Assembly (NCBI GenBank): GCA_964247055.1
Contig: OZ176056.1
Location: forward strand, 3,844,001-3,908,000
Length of the DNA: 64,000 bases
Source of the DNA: Paragordius varius
Taxonomy: Eukaryota; Nematomorpha
Direction: 5' to 3'
In this document: piece after piece, positions 23,133-34,377 of the stretch
How positions within the stretch are numbered: position 1 is the stretch's first letter
Layout: each line of letters starts with the position of its first letter
Notes under the pieces: generated by a model
The model's database searches: none
Seen by the model: the letters and a program-made list of their open reading frames with translations, nothing else
Told to the model about the DNA's origin: nothing
Position numbers and translations under genes: made by a program

Positions 23133-25477
23133 TATATGGTTTGTCTATTACGAGGCCGCATAAACATTCTGTTCATGGTACAATCAATTCTCAATCTTAC
23201 ACTCAACCCGACAAATATTTTATAACATATTTAAATTAAAATTATCGCATTGCTTTATCTTGAATATTTTAGGCCTTTTCGGGCTATTGGATTAGTATTC
23301 TCTATAATTTTTAAACGTAAAAATTATATAATGCATGCATATACCAAAGATTTTTGCTTACCACACTTCCATCATATATAATTATAGAAACAAATTATAG
23401 AAATTTTTCGCATGTATTAACTTATATTTTTAGGGTAAATTTTTAAATGCTTCTTTGTTTTTGTAAATAGTAAGGACACCGGCATTTTTATTTAGAATTG
23501 ATTTTCTTAAAACTTATATCAAAGTCTTTCAAACAAATCCGCCCATATATGTATATATTTAAATTTTTTTAGACACAATTTTGGGAAAATATATATAAAA
23601 TGTGATGGCTTAAGAATTATGATATTGGAATTATGTAATATACTTTAGAAAGTTTATTATATGATGAAAAAAATATATGTATGATATAAAATAAATATTT
23701 TTATTATATGAATACACTGGACTTTTAAAATATAAATCTGCAATTATACAAAAATAACATTTGAACTATGACAAGTGCGATAGTTTTGATTAAGTAACTT
23801 GTTTTTTGTCCAATTTTATTTATACTTCTTAAAATATAATTTTACATGGCTCAAAGGCTATCCTATTCTTTTAACCAAGAATATTTTTAAAAATTTTCGT
23901 TTGTCGATCGACCCAAAAAAATTATTGCAGCTACCTAACTTACGAACACTCTAATTAGGATTAGAATAAAATTTTAATAACCATATGTAAAAATAAAAAT
24001 TCAAATGGGTGGTGGTAGAGTGGTTAGACTAAGGCTCACAAAACGCCTGATTTGCTTTTTCTTATACTCCGAAAATATATACCGATTAATTTTTATGAAA
24101 ATGCTGCTATCATATATTGGAAAATATCCAATTAAACATTTTAATACAGTTCATATACTTGAATTTTAAGCGCTAATAAGATCATGTCTGTATTATTTGT
24201 TTGCTAATTTATATGATATGTTGTATTTAGATATATCTAATACAATCTACCATCAATATTCTATTTACATAAAGAATCATTTCATAACCAATAAAAGTTT
24301 AGCTCTTTTGTTTATGACGAGCACTTATCATCATGAAATGCAGTCATGTTAAATTTAATAAACTGTGACAACCAACATTAATTTTTGGTTATACATCCCT
24401 ACCAGCTTACGAGCTCATTAGACATTTAATATTATAAAACGAAGAAGAGTTTATAACAACCACAAGTACGGCGCCCTTGTTGGTTGCAACCGCAAAAGGT
24501 ATTGGTTTTAATTTCATACTTAATACTTCAATTTTTAAGAACCCCTGATAGCTCTGTAAAACTTTGACTAATATTTAGAATAGAAATCACTTCTTATACT
24601 CGTAACTCGATGAGGCTTAAAAGTTATGCCAACTTTTCCATATTTGGCCAAATTTTCAAAATCGCAATTTTTTGTACAAATTAAATATAGTTCTTGTGAT
24701 CAGATAATGCATCAGAACCACTATTAATCTTTTAACAATCAAAAATAGAGTTATTCTATATTATTACAATAACTTGGTTAATGCAGAATTAAAAAAATAT
24801 TCATGCTATAAACTCGAGTTATAATTTTGTAATATCTATTGAGTTATTAAAAAAAATCAAAGAAAAATAGTCAAAAACTGTATATTGAATGGGAATTTCC
24901 ATTTAAGGCAAAAAATATAGCAATTTTAACTGTATTAAACAATCTTTAAATCAAATGTAAATTTATGATTAATAAAGGAGTGATATTTATTTTAAAAAAA
25001 AGGTGACAATAAAAACACGATTTATATATATGTTATACTAAAAATTAACTGAGAATGCTAGGAAATACAAAATAAATGCTTATGTTATCACATATATATA
25101 TATATATATATAACATTATTATGGATAATAAATTAGGCGGTATATTTGATCAAAAAATAAATATGTAAAAAAATAGCACAGCACAATTGTTGGGTAATAT
25201 TTGGTTTCTATGTAATTTTTGGTGTATACAAAACAAAATTAGTATTTTTCATCAAAAACAATCAAATATATAATAATAATTTTAACCATGTTTAAAAATG
25301 TTTTGGTCCACATGAATTTAGTTTGAATCCAAAAATGCTTTATTTGTTTTCCTTTTTAATTTAATTGGTAGATTGTAATAATATTTCTTTGGAAAATGCG
25401 CAAAATTTAGTGAAATTTTGTAAAAAAAACACCTTGGGTTTGGTGAGCTAAGTAATTTTTTAACTAAAATATATTCA
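23133..25477. other. Intergenic region between MYPT and the claudin-like gene
   Basis: No gene is supported. A candidate poly(A) signal for MYPT is AATAAA at 23690-23695. A candidate for the opposing claudin-like gene is AATAAA on the minus strand at 25344-25339. A (TA)n run lies near 25,091. A short GC-richer stretch at 24,450-24,520 has open frames of under 30 codons and was not assigned. Confidence 0.6.
24003..24045 (+). other. tRNA-like A-box sequence
   Basis: TGGTAGAGTGG at 24013-24023, followed by TTAGACTAAGGC, looks like the D-arm/A-box of a Ser- or Leu-type tRNA. I find no B-box or acceptor stem, so it is not an intact tRNA. It could be a SINE head, a tRNA relic or chance. Confidence 0.25.
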
Positions 25478-28400
25478 TCAAACTATTTGGCCCTGAATAC
25501 CATGTAAATATTCTAGCGGTATATTATTAGATCTTGCAGATTTATTGTTACTATCATTATATATATTTCTAGCAGTGGTGCCGCCATTTAAATTAACATA
25601 AGGGGAGGAGGGAGATGAAATTTTTTCATTATAGCGATAATTATTATTATTATTATGGATATTTTTAGTGGTGCTGTGAACTATACTAGTCACATTTTGA
25701 TATCGAACTTCGTAATTATCAACCACACTTGCTGGCTGAAAGTTTTGACTGGTAGTTAAGGAAGTTGAACCATTAACTATAGGATACTGTACATTGTAGT
25801 GGTTGGAATTATTATTGGAATTCTTATTATAATAGGCATAATTATTGACATGATGATTATCATCATTTCTTTGTAATAACATAGGCTGATAACAGCTTTG
25901 AACAATTGTACCGCTCTCGTCATAATCTTCGGCTGGGCAAGCAATAGATTTTGTTGAAGGTGAGGCTGTATCTCCACTATGCTCTTGTTGAACATTAATT
26001 TTGTCATTTTTACCGCCATTTTTTGTGGTTTTTGAAAAAGTTTTAGCATTTTTCCCATTGGTTGAATCATTAGAGGGGAAAAGCTTATGTCCAGATTCAC
26101 TCGATGAGGAAAGTATCATGGATGAACTGCCATGTAGCAGTGTAGTTTTTGCACAACGTAATATAAGCGTAGCTCCTAGCGTAAAGATAACACTGGCCCA
26201 AGCCATACCATAAGACCAACCTACTCTCCAACCCGCAGACTCATGAATGAGGGCCCAATACAAACGGCTATTAAACGTAAAACATAGAAGATATATTTTG
26301 TAAATCAACTTTCGCATATAATTTTAGCCACATTAGAAAAAAGATGGGAAAAACAACTATTCCATCAAAAAAGGTGTGGAAAACAATTTATCATTCATTT
26401 AGATTTACGACAAGAATGGTGGTATTGATTGATTAAAATCCAACCTTTGTCAAAAATTGACATGTATATCGCAAATAACTTAATATGTGAAATATTATTG
26501 CACATCTTTAACGCTAAAAATATTTGTTAAACTCAATTTTTTAACATCTCTTTATATACATACTTTGCTGTTTGTGGATAATTTTGGTAAAGAATTGTTG
26601 GAAATGCAGCGTTATTCACATTAATGAGATTATTGGGTTGATTTGGGGCAGAACCACCATTTACTAAAATTTTTACGGCTTGTTCTTTCATGTAGGCCAA
26701 ATTTTTTCCAATCAAGAGTGGAAAAATTATGAGTCCAATACTTAACGTTATAGCTAGAACAAAAAATGAGTTTATAAACCAATAAATTTAATATACATAT
26801 TAATTGAGTAATTTGCATTAAATTAACCTATAATATGTATAGTATTAAAAATTATAATAATTTAAAACAGGATAAACCCGAATCCTTAATTAATTGCTCC
26901 ATTTAAAACTTTTTATAAAACAAATAAATTTAAAATGTTTCGTATTGCATTATTATGCAGAGGATGTTTTGTGTAAACTAGGTTGTACCAAAATGAATAA
27001 TTTTCAGATTAAACAGCGGGAAACTTAGACCGTTTTAGCGCATATGCTTTCGTAACTTTCTTAAATTCTCACAAATTGAATATAATTAAATAAATTGTAG
27101 GTGTATACCACGCACTTCAAAACTAAGCGAAATAAATAATTCGATTAACCATAAAAAATTATGCCAATTTGTTGACTAATTACCAATATAAATTTTCAAC
27201 TTAAATACTAAAAAAAATATCCTTATATTTCGTTTGAAATAAAAATTATTTTAACTAAATAAATTAATAAATTAAAATATGGGAAAAAATTATTTTACCA
27301 GATGCAATTAAACACTCCAAAGTTATATTGATACACAAACCGGGATTCGCAAGAATAAGCGTAACAGTAAAAGTGGCGATTGAAATTATAAGTAAAAGCA
27401 TTGAACTTGCCATAAATATGATAACTACCAACCTCCCTGCTGTAAATGAAAATAAATTTAAATATATATCAGCATTAGTAAAATGTAATCGAATAAATTT
27501 ATCTAGTAAGTTGAAATTAATTAAAAATTAACACAATTTATATATATGTATATATTGTTACGTGGAATCTGGTAATCTCCCAAAATATTTAAATAATTTT
27601 CGTCGTCTGCTTGCAATCCGGTAACAAAGTCGTCTGCCCTTGATGATACCAAACGATTATTTTCTCGATTGTTGTCATTTTGTGAAAGTAAAAGTTCAAA
27701 AGAACGATCATAATTATTGGTGGAGGATGTTGTGACATGTTGAAATATTAGTACACATTGACTTTTCCCTTGTTTCCGGTTTGAGGGATTCAAAGCAAAT
27801 ATCATGGCATCATAATATGATGGTATAGATTTTTTTAATTTATTAAGGTTGTTATCCAAATCACCACGAATTTCTTGCACATTGCTTTTCCCGGGGCTTT
27901 GTAAAGCCTGGCCATTTCGATAGCGTTTACGGAGTAATTCCAATTCATACGAAGAAACTAAGGATGACGAATGGGCTGATTTCCTATTGTTATTTTGGTC
28001 AATGTATTTGCTTATGCCTGTTGAAATTATTGGACGCGTGCAAACTTTCCAAAGACCACTTCGATTTAAAGGTGTAGACAGCCATGATGATGAAAGAACG
28101 CTTATTAATGCGCTTATAATGGCGAACGTGATGAATATCAAAATTTTTAGCTAAAACAAACGGTAAGATATAAAAATGAATTTTCGAAAATACGACCGTT
28201 ATTGATTTCTTAAGCCATAAAACATAACTGTTATACGCTTTGACATTTATTAATTTTTTATGGCTAAAAGCAATTTCAATTAACAATTAATTATAATTTA
28301 TTATTATATAAAGCATTGATGCTGCAAATACGATCAATAGAATCATATTTTAATATATAAGGCGTAAATTTATTTGACACACATTAATAAATTTGTATTA

Positions 28401-28971
28401 GACCAAAGGTATCCTTTTATGATGAAAAAGATCTAATTATATTTACTTGAAGGTTTTATGCAAAAATCTAATCCTTTTTTGCAATATAAGCTAATAATGT
28501 GATTTTAGCGATGTTGAATTGATTTTATTGCTATTCAATTATATCTAATTTCATTGCATACTTAATTTTAAATTTATGTTGTGAGTCATAAAAACAAAAT
28601 ATCAGAATTTAACAATTACATGAGAAACGAGAAAGTTTGGTGCAAAAACAAGCTGTTATTAATATTATTGGTGAGAAAAAATATAATTACCCAAATTCCA
28701 AATACATTTGTATATATTTATAAATGTTTAACAGTAATAATAAAGAAACTACAAAAGGTTTATAATTAATTTAAATATTAACAACTATTAAAAGTTTAAC
28801 CTATTTAAGCCGTTATCTAATTTGAACTTGGAAAAATAAAAAAAATATAAAAATTATATTTAATCATAAATAATATAAAAATAATTAATAAAATAACAAA
28901 TAAAAAGATATAAATGCAAATTATACCTGGTAACATTTATTGATGACGATTTTGCCTTCAAAATTTTTCAT
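25478..28971 (-). CDS. Four-TM claudin/PMP22-superfamily protein (584 aa)
   Basis: Five exons on the minus strand: 28971-28927, 28150-27562, 27439-27299, 26753-26564 and 26267-25478. They join in frame with GT-AG sites. The start is the first ATG of an exon encoding 15 residues. TM1 is about residues 16-39. The superfamily signature W..GLW..C follows (W38, G47-L48-W49, C52). A long extracellular loop of about 170 residues leads to TM2 (about 215-241), TM3 (about 250-274) and TM4 (338-358, VGWSYGMAWASVIF). A Ser/Asn-rich cytoplasmic tail of about 225 residues follows. Claudins are near 200-250 residues with a 50-residue first loop, so this is a divergent member. The long loop and the TM4 pattern recall GSG1-like or TARP-type auxiliary subunits, but I cannot choose between these. 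Likely plasma-membrane junction or receptor-auxiliary protein. Confidence 0.82.
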
Positions 28972-29158
28972 TTCTTGATGATGGAATTACCAATTAAAAT
29001 TCATATTGGGAATTTAATTTACAGCAATATTTATCATTGGATATGACATTTTAAACAAATTTGCACTGTTAAAATCTTTCAAAACAGCCACATTTGTAAA
29101 CCTGTACTGTATAACTCAAACACCATGTGGGAATATGTGTTTATGAAATTATACGCCG
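28972..29158. promoter_or_regulatory. Short divergent intergenic region (187 bp)
   Basis: It separates the start codons of the claudin-like gene (minus) and ZNHIT3 (plus), so the two probably share a bidirectional promoter. No clear TATA box is seen. The 5' UTR of the minus gene carries two short upstream ATGs (near 29,005 and 29,040). Confidence 0.5.
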
Positions 29159-29584
29159 ATGCACGGATTGTGTTCAAATTGCAAAATTGAAGTTTGGAAA
29201 TATAAATGTCCCGACTGTTCTACTAAACTTTGTTCCCTCATATGTTGCAATTTACATAAAACATTACAATGTTTAAAAAGCGAAGAAAGTCACATCAATC
29301 CTATATGTAAGCCGTTGGAAACGCATAATGCAATCGTAAATAATCAACAACAAAATTTGGAGGATGGTGAAGTTGAAAGTGATAATGAACAAGAAAATGA
29401 AACGGATATACAATTATTGGAAAATATAAAAAACGATACGGAATTATATGACATGATAACTCACGATACCCATCTCAAAAAATGGATAAAATTGGTGGCT
29501 AAAGATCCATATCTGATAGACGAAGCTTTTACCGATCCCCAATTCAATCGGTTTGCGGAATTGTGCAATAAATTACCTAAATAA
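29159..29584 (+). CDS. ZNHIT3: Zinc finger HIT domain protein 3 (ZNHIT3-like), single exon, 141 aa
   Basis: The N-terminal HIT-type zinc finger shows the treble-clef pattern CSNC (C5, C8), CPDC (C17, C20), C25, C29 and H33/C38. A short acidic linker follows (about residues 60-85). The C-terminal part ends in a helix reading DPQFNRFAELCNKL, which matches EPLFVEFADCCLGI in human ZNHIT3. The length (141 versus about 155 in human) fits. ZNHIT3 (Hit1 in yeast) partners NUFIP and helps assemble box C/D snoRNPs in the nucleus. The start at 29159 is the first ATG after an in-frame TGA at 29144. It diverges from the claudin-like gene. Alternatives are other HIT-finger proteins, but the C-terminal helix argues for ZNHIT3. 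Confidence 0.87.
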   Translation: MHGLCSNCKIEVWKYKCPDCSTKLCSLICCNLHKTLQCLKSEESHINPICKPLETHNAIVNNQQQNLEDGEVESDNEQENETDIQLLENIKNDTELYDMITHDTHLKKWIKLVAKDPYLIDEAFTDPQFNRFAELCNKLPK

Positions 29585-30239
29585 TGCTCATCTCATTTTT
29601 ATAATTGGTTGTTCTTTTTTAATTTATAGTTTTGGTGTATTTATGTTTATCCATTTTATGGAGTAATGTCCATAATTGCAAGACAGTCTGTGTCAAATTT
29701 ACCGATATACAGTTGTTTTCCTTTGTCAAATATTAAGTAACCTTTGTTATCATAAAAAATTTTTATACTCTTACAATATTTGCGTAGCAGTGATACAAAA
29801 TATTTTACTCACACCAAGGGTCGTGCGCTATCATAGCTGTTTGACACATTTATAAATATTATTTTAGTAAATCAATTATATATACAAATATTCAGGGCCA
29901 AGACACGAGTTTTTAGGAGTATTAATCTCCATTTATGTATGGTCTTGTTTATTTTTTAAATATTGAAACCTGTGGATTTGAGAAAACGCCATTTGCTCAT
30001 CTGCAAAAAAAATTTAACTTAGAATTAAATTTTAAACATTACTATATTTTATAGAGAAAAAATGGTTACTGGTAGTTTTAGCAGACAAATAAAGCATTAG
30101 GAAAAATAAGGAAATTCGCTAATTATAGCTAGAACAATCAGATAATATTTCAGATATATCACATGTATATAAAATTATTATTAATTAATCTTTTTATATC
30201 AGAGCATTTTTTTATGGACCCAATTCCTACATTTTGTAC
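29585..30239. other. 3' flank of ZNHIT3
   Basis: AT-rich, with no coding frame recognised. AATAAA occurs near 30,089 and could be a distal poly(A) signal. Nothing else is supported. Confidence 0.5.
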
Positions 30240-30720
30240 AACAAAGTGAATATAGTACCTGTGTGCGGGACACACTGGGCTTGTGAATTTGATATTGGTG
30301 ATCATCTCGTGTGATTAGAATTTTGGTTTTGTTTTTAGTGATTTTTAGATTGTGTTTTGTAATTGATTTAACCATATTAAATATTTGTTTTTTAGAATTG
30401 AAATAGTGTTTGTAGTAGTTATGAGATTATCTGCCTAGAGATTCTCCAACGGAATTCTTCTCTCATGAATTTATGAGGTAGTTTAGTTGAATATGAAGCT
30501 TAAGACAGACCCTTATGCAGCTAGTATAAACATTAAAAGACTCTAAATTTCTAGCAGGTGTACGAACATGGTTGATTGACTTGATGTAGACAATATTATT
30601 TTAATTATATATATATATATACCTCTACGTTTGTTGATTTTATAATTAGCGTTCTATGAACCGAGTCGTAACCTTTTCCTATATCGACAAAGAGGTGGCA
30701 TAGTTTAAGATCTATCTTGC
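30240..30720 (-). mobile_element. LINE reverse transcriptase fragment (different lineage)
   Basis: On the minus strand the reading gives LFVDIGKGYDSVHRTLI, then GSVLSFIFN, then ADNLITTTNTISILKNK, then a KTKPKF block. These are the palm blocks of a non-LTR reverse transcriptase (family pattern FIDFKKAYDSVNR, GDILSPLLFN, YADDLLI). Several stops interrupt it. It lies tail to tail with the fragment at 30,890. Confidence 0.8.
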
Positions 30721-30889
30721 AATCTGGGAGGAGAGGAATATTGGAATTGTGATTTTACCTGCTGAAAAGGCAACCCTTTAACACCCCATTAAAATAAACT
30801 ATGGAATTTATATTAATACTCGAAAAATATTTAATATGATTAAATCAATTAAAAAACGCGTTAGATCAATATAGCCGAAAAACTAATCA

Positions 30890-31580
30890 CAAGAGATGAT
30901 CACATAATTATCAAGTTCTCATGCACATTGTGCACCACAGATGTAAAACTATATTCACCTTGTTGTACAAAATGCAAGAATAGGGTCCGGGATAAAAGCT
31001 CCAATATAAAAGGAAAATTAATTAAGCATAATTTTCTGCACACCATGTGCTTTATCGATACCACTGCCAATAGCTAATCCTCGTACTTTAAATTTTAATA
31101 GAGACAAACTAGATGTAACTTTTTTTCCTTATTTTGGCAATCATATATCATCTGATGGTTCTTTGAGGATGCCATTTCTTATAGAATCAGACAAGAATGG
31201 GCCGAATTTAATCAATTAATATATATTTTAACTTGAAAAATATTAAATCGTATCATAAGATAAAAATTTACAAAATGGGAATAAGACCAGTAATGACATA
31301 TGCTACAGAAACCTGGGCCCTTACAGCAACTGAATTAAATAGGCTTACTAGAACTCAAAATATGCTAAATATCTGCAACACCAACAAAGAAAAAACCATA
31401 TCCTGTTTATTTTGAGCCACCAGCTACGCTATTGTGGACATATTCAACGTATAAATTCCGATAATTGGGTTGCAAAATACACAAAATGTACACATATCGG
31501 CCCAAACTGGAAAAGCCACCCTAAACTCACAAGACCCAAACATTTGACCCAAGCTAGGTCATTCATTATCGGCATCAATA
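30890..31580 (+). mobile_element. LINE ORF2 tail fragment with Cys-rich motif
   Basis: The plus-strand frames read CTLC, then CCTKCKNRVRDKSSNIKGKL, then FGNHISSDGSL, then KMGIRPVMTYATETWALT with ELNRLTRTQ, and then YCGHIQRINSDN. It is the same architecture and lineage as the minus-strand fragment at 4,270-4,985. It has multiple stops and frame changes, so it is inactive. Confidence 0.82.
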
Positions 31581-31769
31581 CCCCTCATCTCAAAAAAATA
31601 ATTAATATTAATTTTTTTGTAATTAATATTCTAAAGAATGAAAAAAAAATTATAAAAAATGATTTTAATATTTTTATTATTCTTGAAGGTTTTATTTGCC
31701 CAAAGCAATTAAGTTTGTGGGAAGGTATTCTTAACTTTAAACTATTATAACATAAGGGGCTCGTTTATA

Positions 31770-33480
31770 TCGGGGTGCATGATGATCACAAATATCCAAT
31801 TAGTTTGCCAGCTTTTAACGGTTTTGTGGTAATTTGAAGATCAATTATTTTTGTAATATTATATACATCGGCTTTTACACATTTCACCCATCTCTCAGTT
31901 AATATGAATGCCGTGCCAAACAACTCATTGTCTTTTGCGGAAAACCATTAATCAAGCTATTTTCCAACGTCTACAGAATCATCAAAGTGCTATTCTCCCA
32001 GGGATGCCCCATACGAAATCGTATCAGTCAGATGGCGCTAGGTCAGGAGATTTCGGCGGATGCGAGAAATTCCCATTGAAGCGATACGGTGTTTTTCAAT
32101 AGTTTCCCTGCGTGGAACGGATTTTTATCATGTAGCAAAATCTATCTATCCATGTCTTTTAGCCAATTTAAATTTTTTCGATTAATGCGTGGTTTAAATT
32201 AATCATTTGCTAACGATGCGCGTTATGTATTAAAGGTTTCACCGGGTTCCAAAATTTATAATATACAATACCATTCCACCAGTCACAGAGCATAGTCTTC
32301 TCGGCCTTGGTGCTAATAGATTGGCTGTGGCAAGGTGAAATCCAGGATTTTCCTATTGGATTACCAAAAAAGTCACTTTTCATCACCTGTCCCAATTCGA
32401 TGCAAAAATATTTCTTTTTATGTTTAAGCAATTACACAAGTCAGTTTGCGTTTTCCATTTCACGTTGATTGTATAATACCTTTTATCGACTTTATTGTTT
32501 TTTTCAGGGCTTAGAACCGGAACCCGGTTCCTTAAATTTAAACAAGAACCGGTTCTATTGGGATGAAACCAACCCGATTCCGGTTCCAACCGTTTAGGAA
32601 CCAACTCGGTTCCGGTTCCACCTCCTTAATTACTGGTTCCCATATGATTTTTATTATAAAAATTTTATTTTATTATTTAAATTTGATTGTACCATTACAT
32701 ATTACATACTTCAAACTTTAAACCTAAAACTAAGCCCCTAATATTATATTAGCGATATTGTCTGAATTTTGGGCGAATCGGCTCTTCTAAAAAAACTTAT
32801 AGTCCTATCTCAAGTTTATTTATAATACATATGTTCGTATATATAGGTCTCCGTTGAAAGGAGTTTTTTCACCCTTTATTTTGTTTTCAGACCTGAGATG
32901 CAGTTTGACTAGCCAATTGCTTGGTGCAATGATTAAAATGAAATAAAAAAATTTTTAGATGCCATACTTAATTTAACACTCATTATATACCTTTGTACTT
33001 ATACATTTTCTATTATATATTTATAATTTTCATTTATTAAACTATATATTTTTTTCACTATATATTTGGAATATAATAAATTGTTTGATTTATAATGTTA
33101 ATAATTTGGTTGTAATATTATTAAATTAAAAGTCAAGAACCGAAAATGGAACCGGTTTTAGAACCGGTTCCGGAACCGCTAAATTTTTAAGGAACCAACG
33201 CGGTTCCGGTTACACTTGTTCTGGAACCGACCCGGTTCCGGTTCTACTTTTTTTGTCCCGGTTCCAAGCCCTGGTTTTTTCAATTTCCCTTATACCTATG
33301 TATTGATTATTTTTTTAATGCATGTATTGCCAATCGTTGTGGTGGTCATTGTACAATAACTCTTGCACTTGATCGTCTTCTCTGATATGTCGTCTAACCG
33401 AGCGCCCACACTCTTTATTAAACCAAAACTATTAATATTTCGTAGCCATGTTTCAGAAGACAAATTTATGTCGAATAAAC
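31770..33480 (-). mobile_element. Mariner-type transposon remnant, split by a hAT-type MITE
   Basis: Minus-strand transposase blocks are recognisable: KSWISPCHSQSISTKAEK with TMLCDWWNGIVYYK (family KSWVDPGQPSTSTPKPN and VMLCIWWDQKGVVYYE), LLHDKNPFHAGKLLKNT, and HFDDSVDVGK then AKDNELF then LTERWVKCV near the end. Transposase tail sequence reaches about 31,860. The N-terminal part beyond 33,282 is weakly recognisable only. The element is inactive, with stops and frame changes as well as the 769-bp insertion at 32,505-33,273. Confidence 0.82.
32505..33273. mobile_element. 769-bp hAT-type MITE, GAACCGG-rich ends, nested in mariner
   Basis: Its ends are CAGGGCTTAGAACCGGAACC and, in reverse complement, CAGGGCTTGGAACCGGGAC. 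The 8-bp flanks are GTTTTTTT (32,497-32,504) and GTTTTTTC (33,274-33,281), a 7/8 target duplication typical of hAT. Both ends are built of repeated GAACCGG/CCGGTTC words. The core is AT-rich with no transposase. Confidence 0.88.
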
Positions 33481-33934
33481 GAAGTAAAATTATCGTGAAT
33501 CGAATGGCTTTATTACCATTATTTACTGAAAAATATTTATCATGCCAATTGCAAACTTTACAGAAAGCTTGGACAAACCTTTAAAATACTCACAAAACTA
33601 ATTTTGATCAGTCAATCGTTCATTGCGTGCTCATCGCAAACTTGATAAATTTACAAAAATGGGACGATTCTTTTCAACTATGTGTCAAATAAAATCGCCA
33701 TCTGCTAAATATTACATTTTAAATATGCATACCAAAAGATTTAGGTACCGGATTTAAAATACCAAATTTCAATTGTAGTTTTACAATAGTTAATGAGTCG
33801 ATTATTTTAAAAAGTTAACTTTTAAATGATATTAGTTCTTATACTAATCAAACCTTTTACCAAAACTTAAAGAATAAAAAAAGAAAAACTATCCATAATT
33901 TATTGAAGGAACAGGATTCTAAAATATTATTATA

Positions 33935-34377
33935 GATATGCATCCAATACTAGCGTCCCATTTTTAACGAATCATGTTAAAAACCGAAAAACGTCAATAA
34001 AAGCTTTTTACATCCACACACGTGAAATTAAATTAAGAGGTAATTATAAATCCGTCAAATTAGTTTGTAAAGTTTTTATAATACTGACCGTTGATAACGA
34101 TACCTGCTTTAAATTATACCAAGCATTACACAAAATATATATAAAATTTGGTGCGATGGCATATAAGTCAATTCAGCTCAAAACTATCGAATCCTATTGT
34201 GTCATTCAGGCCGGTTTCACATTTTCTCCCTTTGGTATACTTGTCATTGATAGGCACAAACAAGTCTATAACAATAAACCTCTGCGAACTTATTTTCTAA
34301 AGAACATAGTCACTTCCCTTATAAAGCCAATAATTTTTGTAAATCGCGAATTTATAATCGAGTGTATTTCCAGATGA
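33935..34377 (+). other. Unassigned open stretch (~148 codons, no start)
   Basis: A plus-frame stretch without stops, richer in GC than its surroundings, includes KLVCKVFIILTVDN and ALHKIYIKFGAMAYK. I do not recognise the family. It may be part of the retroelement debris that includes the Penelope-like remnant downstream. Chance cannot be excluded. Confidence 0.3.

Noticed and set aside
24003-24075. tRNA gene
   Set aside because: Only an A-box-like word is present. No cloverleaf, B-box or acceptor stem could be formed.
24450-24520. GC-richer stretch with short frames (TTSTAPLLVATAKG or YGALVGCNRKR)
   Set aside because: Two competing frames under 30 codons, no clear splice partners and no recognisable family. 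It was kept only as an intergenic remark.
26001-26213. Plus-strand frame opposite the claudin-like tail
   Set aside because: It lies wholly antisense to a well-supported exon and shows no domain.
31908-32102. Plus-strand 64-codon frame as a gene
   Set aside because: It is antisense to recognisable mariner transposase tail sequence.
33363-33584. Plus-strand 73-codon frame
   Set aside because: It is antisense to the weakly recognisable N-terminal part of the mariner remnant, and no family was recognised.
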